Shown: positions 60,063 through 64,000 of the stretch, piece by piece | Numbering within the stretch: position 1 is the first letter of the stretch | How the letters are laid out: each line of letters starts with the position of its first letter | The notes under the pieces: model-generated | What the model was told of the DNA's origin: nothing | Seen by the model: the letters and a program-made list of their open reading frames with translations, nothing else | Databases searched by the model: none | Position numbers and translations under genes: made by a program | Assembly (NCBI GenBank): GCA_014163555.1 | Contig: JACJGO010000008.1 | Span: 1 to 64,000, forward strand | DNA length: 64,000 nt | Direction: 5' to 3' | From: Flavisolibacter longurius | GTDB lineage: Bacteria > Bacteroidota > Bacteroidia > Chitinophagales > Chitinophagaceae

Positions 60063-60962
60063 ATGCGTTCGTTTTTGCAACAACCTTATCCTTTCAGTGA
60101 TAATACGGGCAGAAAGCTGGCTGTATGCGGAGGCATTGGGCTGTTTATTACGCTCTTCTTAGGTGTTTTTGAGCCCTTTGGCTTTGATGCGTTGCAGAAC
60201 AGTGAAAAATGGCTGCACTCTTTTCTTTTTGGTTGTGTTTCTTTTTTCATCGCCCTGTTTTTCCAGGTGGTCGTGCCAAAATTATTTCCATCCCTGTTCC
60301 GGGAAGAAGGCTGGCGAAGCTGGAAAGAGATTCTTTACCTGCTTATTACCACAGTGGTTGTTGGGGCCGGCAACTATGCTTTAAAGCTTCTCCTGTACCC
60401 ACCCACCCTTTCTTTCAGTGGTTTTTTGGAGGCGCAATTGATTACCCTGCAGGTGGGTATCTTTCCCATTTGCTTCGTAGTGTTTATGAAACAGCTGCTG
60501 CTGTACCGGCGTTATGCGGCTGAAGCAAGTGCGGTAACAGATGACATTCGGGAGGAAGAGCAGTTGCCGATAGCAGTCCATCCGGAACCGGTGCATACCA
60601 TTTTATTGCGGGGCGATAACCAAAGAGAAGAGATAAAACTGTTACCCGAAAACCTGCTTTACCTTTCTTCAGCCGACAATTATGTAACCGTACATTATTG
60701 GGAAAAAGGAAAGCCGGTTTCGCAACTGCTCCGTAGCACCCTGAAGAAAATGGAGGAGCAATTGACGGGTCATCAGGAATTTTTCCGCTGCCATCGTATG
60801 TACATCGTTAACCTACATTTGGTGCAGTCGGTTAGTGGCAATGCCCAGGGATTAAAACTACATCTTGCCGGCCTGAACGAGGCCATTCCGGTTAGCCGCA
60901 ACCTTACTGAAGTGGTGAAAGAAAGAATTCATGCGCTTTCCCATTCACCCCAAAGGGCCTGA
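60063..60962 (+). CDS. Membrane-bound LytTR transcriptional regulator
   Basis: Product of 299 aa. Four TM segments occupy residues 18-150 (LAVCGGIGLFITLFLGVFEP, FLFGCVSFFIALFFQVVVPK, ILYLLITTVVVGAGNYALKL, LITLQVGIFPICFVVFMKQL). A linker leads to a C-terminal LytTR DNA-binding domain: IKLLPENLLYLSSADNYVTV, QEFFRCHRMYIVNLHLVQSV and AIPVSRNLTEVVKERI. There is no receiver domain, so it should sense something in or at the membrane and bind DNA directly. Neighbour on the same strand: a multi-TM protein gene 114 bases downstream, a pairing seen often in this family. Confidence 0.9.
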   Translation: MRSFLQQPYPFSDNTGRKLAVCGGIGLFITLFLGVFEPFGFDALQNSEKWLHSFLFGCVSFFIALFFQVVVPKLFPSLFREEGWRSWKEILYLLITTVVVGAGNYALKLLLYPPTLSFSGFLEAQLITLQVGIFPICFVVFMKQLLLYRRYAAEASAVTDDIREEEQLPIAVHPEPVHTILLRGDNQREEIKLLPENLLYLSSADNYVTVHYWEKGKPVSQLLRSTLKKMEEQLTGHQEFFRCHRMYIVNLHLVQSVSGNAQGLKLHLAGLNEAIPVSRNLTEVVKERIHALSHSPQRA

Positions 60963-61076
60963 TCCTCAATGCTGTTCGCCCCAGCCGACCGCATTTTACC
61001 CCAAAGTCTTGGCGGTCGTCCCTCCAAGTTGGATATGCCCTTTCCGTTGTGCCATTTTTGGAAAAACAACGCAACC

Positions 61077-61748
61077 ATGCAGGCACTCACAACAACTCTT
61101 TTGATCCTTCACATTTTTGCCGGATTCACTGCCCTGATCACAGGCGGCATTGCATCGGCCACTCACAAAGGCGGAAAAGGCCATCGCCGTTCCGGCAAAT
61201 GGTTTTTCTGGAGCATGACCGGGGTATTTATCACAGCCACGGCTATCGCTATTTTAAAAAGCCTCGCTTTTCTTTTCATGGTCGGCTTTTTCAGTTACTA
61301 TTTTGTTGTACGTGGTTATCGTATTCTTTACCTGAAAAAACTGGGCACGGCGCAAAAAGCAACCACATTAGACTGGGCAACCATGGGTTCGGCCTTGCTC
61401 TTTGGCGTCAGCTTGGTCACTTGGGCGTTTTGGCAAATAAAAAGCGGTAACTCTTTTTGGCCGGTGCCACTGGTGTTTGGCCTTACTTCAATTGGTTTTG
61501 CCCTTGCCGATATCCGGCTTTTCCGGAGTGGACCTGCCACAAAACAGCATTGGATCACGGGACATATTACCAGTATGGGGGCGGGGTATATTTCCACCTG
61601 GACAGCTTTTGTAGTGACCAATGTAAAATTTCTTCCGCCGGTTCTGGTGTGGCTGCTGCCAAGTTTTATCGGCTCCATTCTCATTGCACAAAGCATCCGG
61701 CGTTATTCAAAATCCGGTTCCGCAAGCCTTGTTGTAAAGCCGGCCTGA
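61077..61748 (+). CDS. Multi-TM membrane protein (DUF2306-like), LytTR partner
   Basis: Product of 223 aa from the ATG at 61077 (MQALTTTLLILHIFAGFTAL); the frame upstream has no support. About seven TM segments: ILHIFAGFTALITGGIASAT, MTGVFITATAIAILKSLAFL, FLFMVGFFSYYFVVRGYRIL, ATMGSALLFGVSLVTWAFW, FWPVPLVFGLTSIGFALADI, WITGHITSMGAGYISTWTAF and VLVWLLPSFIGSILIAQSIR. His residues in TM1 and TM6 are placed like haem ligands of related membrane families, but this is not shown. Probably co-transcribed with the LytTR gene. Confidence 0.75.
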   Translation: MQALTTTLLILHIFAGFTALITGGIASATHKGGKGHRRSGKWFFWSMTGVFITATAIAILKSLAFLFMVGFFSYYFVVRGYRILYLKKLGTAQKATTLDWATMGSALLFGVSLVTWAFWQIKSGNSFWPVPLVFGLTSIGFALADIRLFRSGPATKQHWITGHITSMGAGYISTWTAFVVTNVKFLPPVLVWLLPSFIGSILIAQSIRRYSKSGSASLVVKPA

Positions 61749-61784
61749 ATGGATTGAGCACTTTTTTTGCGGGAACTTTTATAC

Positions 61785-61815
61785 AAATGGTTGCTGCTTT
61801 ACGAGCAACCATTTT
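61785..61815 (+). terminator. Hairpin terminator
   Basis: A perfect 11-bp stem (AAATGGTTGCT with AGCAACCATTT) and an 8-base loop, 37 bases after the membrane-protein stop. The T run is short. Confidence 0.65.
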
Positions 61816-61847
61816 GGTCCTTGTCTGTTTTATCAAAAAATACGCTC

Positions 61848-62327
61848 ATGGCTTATCCTACACTGGCGCTGATCAATGCGCTCCGCGATGCCGCCCAAAA
61901 TCTTCGTAGCGGCGCACCGTATGCCTGGGGGCATCATGGTTCCTGCAACTGTGGTCACCTGTTGCAGGTGGTAACGCAGTTGAGTCGGGAAGAAATTGTT
62001 CGGCATGCCCAAACCATACAGGGCGAGTGGACTGAAATAGCAGAAGAGTATTGCGGCGTCACCAATGCTCCGGCTTATCTGCTGGTGTCTAACCTGGAAA
62101 AGCTTGGATTGACCCCAACGGATATTCATAACCTGGAGTACCTGGAAGACCGCAGCGTTCTGGAAGCCTTGCCAGGCGGTTTTCGCTGGCTGAAAAAAAA
62201 CCTGCGGGAAGATGTGATTCTTTATTTTGAAACCTTAGCAAACCTTTTGGAAGAAAAATTACTTTCCTCGGTTCCGTTGCCAAAGCTGGAAAAATGGCAG
62301 AAAGCATATCAACCTGTGCAAGCCTAA
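61848..62327 (+). CDS. Uncharacterised soluble protein
   Basis: Product of 159 aa from the ATG at 61848 (MAYPTLALINALRDAAQNLR). It is helical, with GSCNCGHLLQVVTQLSREEI near residue 35 (Cys-Asn-Cys-Gly-His, a possible metal site) and a charged C-terminus. No family recognised. It precedes the M23 peptidase gene on the same strand by 89 bases. Confidence 0.65.
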   Translation: MAYPTLALINALRDAAQNLRSGAPYAWGHHGSCNCGHLLQVVTQLSREEIVRHAQTIQGEWTEIAEEYCGVTNAPAYLLVSNLEKLGLTPTDIHNLEYLEDRSVLEALPGGFRWLKKNLREDVILYFETLANLLEEKLLSSVPLPKLEKWQKAYQPVQA

Positions 62328-62416
62328 ACCTTTATTGGAGCAGCGAAAAATGGTTTTCAGATTCCTTTTCACTACATGATAGTTTTATCGCCGTTATTTC
62401 GCAGCAAAAAACCGTT

Positions 62417-63124
62417 ATGTCTGTTAATTCCATCAATGAGCTGTTGAAAGGATCTGCCACCCTTTTTCACCCAGTAGTGCCCTGGGAGAATGGTGACCGG
62501 CTGCTGCTGATGGATTTTACGGCTTCCAATACAGAACTAACGGATGCAGTACTGGAGAATACCCAACTTTTTTCCGATTATGTAAACAGGAAGCTTTCCG
62601 ATGCCGGCGCCCGGTACGGCATTGGCGGCTACAACGAGCACCGTACAGTGTACAGTCGCAGCAAGGTGTTTGATGCCACGGATGGCGGTGAACCCCGCCG
62701 GCTGCATCTGGGCACGGACATCTGGGGAAAGCCCCATACGAAAGTAATGGCACCACTCGACGGCATTGTGCACAGCTTTGCGTTTAACAATGCCTACGGC
62801 GATTACGGCGCCACAATTATTCTTACCCATCAACTGGAAGGTGTCTCGTTTCATACCCTGTATGGCCACCTCAGCCTGAACTCCCTGAAAAATCTGCAGG
62901 AGGGAGATGTTGTGCGAAGGGGAGATGTGTTTTGCGAATTCGGTATTCCTTTCGAAAATGGGCAATGGCCGCCGCACCTGCATTTTCAGATCATCTGGGA
63001 TATGGAAGGAAAACGGGGCGATTACCCCGGCGTTTGTGCGTTCTCGCAACGGGAACATTATTTGGCCAATTGTCCCGATGCTGACCTGATTCTGCAAATG
63101 ATGGCGCATGCATCTCCTGCCTGA
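62417..63124 (+). CDS. M23-family peptidase without signal peptide
   Basis: Product of 235 aa from the ATG at 62417. The M23 metallopeptidase domain (peptidoglycan endopeptidase fold) is clear: RRLHLGTDIWGKPHTKVMAP (H-x-x-x-D), VHSFAFNNAYGDYGATIILT, FHTLYGHLSLNSLKNLQEGD (H-x-x-x-x-x-H-L) and the final metal motif WPPHLHFQIIWD (H-x-H). The Zn ligands appear intact. No signal peptide is predicted from this start, and the frame upstream has none either, which is unusual for a peptidoglycan hydrolase. It may act on another substrate or in the cytoplasm. Confidence 0.85.
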   Translation: MSVNSINELLKGSATLFHPVVPWENGDRLLLMDFTASNTELTDAVLENTQLFSDYVNRKLSDAGARYGIGGYNEHRTVYSRSKVFDATDGGEPRRLHLGTDIWGKPHTKVMAPLDGIVHSFAFNNAYGDYGATIILTHQLEGVSFHTLYGHLSLNSLKNLQEGDVVRRGDVFCEFGIPFENGQWPPHLHFQIIWDMEGKRGDYPGVCAFSQREHYLANCPDADLILQMMAHASPA

Positions 63125-63221
63125 ACATTTGCAAACAATGGTTCCACGAAGATTGAGTAACTTAGGAGAAGCTGTGCAGTCAGGACTAGTGTGTTTTCCC
63201 TTAACCTTAAATTCTTCCTTA

Positions 63222-64000
63222 TGGCCTTCAATCTCTTGGATTCCGTCCGCAGTTACCTCACGCCTGACCTTATTGACAAAGCCAGTAGTCATCTTGGCGA
63301 AAACAACAACAACATCAGCAGGGCACTTAGTGCGGCTGTTCCCGCTTTGCTGGGCCTTTTTATCAATCGTTCTGAAAGAGGAGATTCGCAAGGCTTGCTG
63401 GCTGACGCCCGGGAGGCGGCCGAAGGCAATGCGTTTCGGCATCCGCAAAATTTATTCAGCGGTGGAATGGGCCCTGTTGTGTCAAATGGCATTAACTGGC
63501 TGCGGAATACATTTGGCGATGCTGGAAACAATGTTGTTTCGGCCATTTCCGATTACGCCGGCATCAAGTCCGATTCAGCCAGAGGATTGTTTGGCATGCT
63601 GGCACCGGTGGGACTGGGTGTGTTGGGCCGTCATGCGCAGGAGGCAAATCTTTCACCTCAAGGACTCAACGCTTACCTGGCCGATCAGAAGCCTTCCGTC
63701 ATGAATGCCCTGCCTACAGGTATGAACCTCGGTTTTTTATTTGCCGATGGGCCAAGGGCAGAACATGCTGCATCAGCACACCATGTTTCGGAAACACGCC
63801 GTACAGAAACAGTGCACGAAGAAAAACGCACCAACTGGTTGCCCTGGCTCTTGTTGGCACTGGGCGCCATTGCCCTCATCTATTTTTTAACCCGAAGCAA
63901 TGGTGATGATGATGTTTCATTGACGGGAGCTGATACAACAGCAGTTACGACAACTACAACGGATACCGGAGCGGCTGCCACCACACCTGTTGCCACGGTG
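63222..64000 (+). CDS. DUF937 membrane protein (3' partial)
   Basis: The frame from the ATG at 63222 (MAFNLLDSVRSYLTPDLIDK) is open to the right edge, giving at least 259 codons. The first 160 residues are a DUF937 domain (ASSHLGENNNNISRALSAAV, PALLGLFINRSERGD, GLFGMLAPVGLGVLGRHAQE). A TM helix follows (NWLPWLLLALGAIALIYFLT) and then a Thr/Ala-rich linker. In this architecture an OmpA-like peptidoglycan-binding domain often comes next, beyond the window (inference). The function of DUF937 is unknown. Confidence 0.85.

Noticed and set aside
63108-63704. Frame of 198 codons near the right edge
   Set aside because: It is the shadow of the DUF937 gene, which runs in another frame to the window edge; the DUF937 residues are clearly protein-like.

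Overview
The window comes from a Bacteroidota chromosome, most likely order Chitinophagales, family Chitinophagaceae-like. Evidence: several secreted proteins with type IX secretion (T9SS) sorting domains of type A and type B, DUF3098 between ftsX and uppP, Bacteroidota-style promoter elements (TTTG, about 20 bases, TAnnTTTG), weak Shine-Dalgarno sites, and moderate GC content. The family-level placement is inference. Most genes are ordinary housekeeping or envelope genes. There is no prophage, CRISPR array or intact multi-gene mobile element.

Layout. 1-7.5 kb: surface and secreted proteins (a beta-helix protein cut by the left edge, a lectin/PKD protein with a type B sorting domain, a protein with two SprB-like repeats) and a decayed IS5-type transposase. 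7.6-12.5 kb: leftward phenylacetyl-CoA epoxidase genes paaA, paaB and paaC, directly followed by a DNA alkylation glycosylase; paaE is set apart by a rightward membrane-protein gene, and paaD is absent. 12.7-21.1 kb: PfkB sugar kinase, a membrane protein, a lamin-tail surface protein, asd with a candidate Lys/Thr leader-peptide attenuator, a T9SS protein, lnt and DUF2461. 21.2-25.5 kb: small unknown proteins, tRNA-Thr(CGT) and pncB. 25.6-38 kb: CocE-type hydrolase, gamma-glutamyltransferase, glycerophosphodiesterase, HD hydrolase, MsrB fusion, an unrecognised 545-residue membrane protein, pdxA, rsmA and a D-2-hydroxyacid dehydrogenase. 38.2-44.8 kb: a run of five secreted-protein genes, including a 1065-residue protein with eight copies of an AGGDLxGxYPNP unit. 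45-52 kb: greA, HIT, an Ala/Lys-rich secreted protein, ruvC, a flippase-like membrane protein, DUF3108, a RAYT-type Y1 transposase inside perfect inverted repeats, a metallo-beta-lactamase-fold hydrolase and an MFS transporter. 52.2-57.5 kb: leftward ftsX, DUF3098 and uppP, and divergent leuS. 57.7-64 kb: an endonuclease/exonuclease/phosphatase-fold protein, small unknowns, a membrane-bound LytTR regulator with a membrane-protein partner, an M23 peptidase, and a DUF937 gene cut by the right edge.

The most interesting signals are regulatory or repeat-based. (1) The asd leader has a 20-codon peptide rich in Lys and Thr codons, an 8-base antiterminator complement and an intrinsic terminator, all between divergent genes. 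(2) leuS has a similar but weaker terminator-like hairpin in its leader. (3) The RAYT gene sits between 30-base perfect inverted repeats made of REP-like palindromes. (4) A glycosylase gene is tightly coupled to an epoxide-forming oxygenase. (5) A dispersed repeat of about 45 bases occurs at 9.6 and 57.7 kb, and a palindromic element lies in frame inside paaB. All calls were made by eye; no database search was run.
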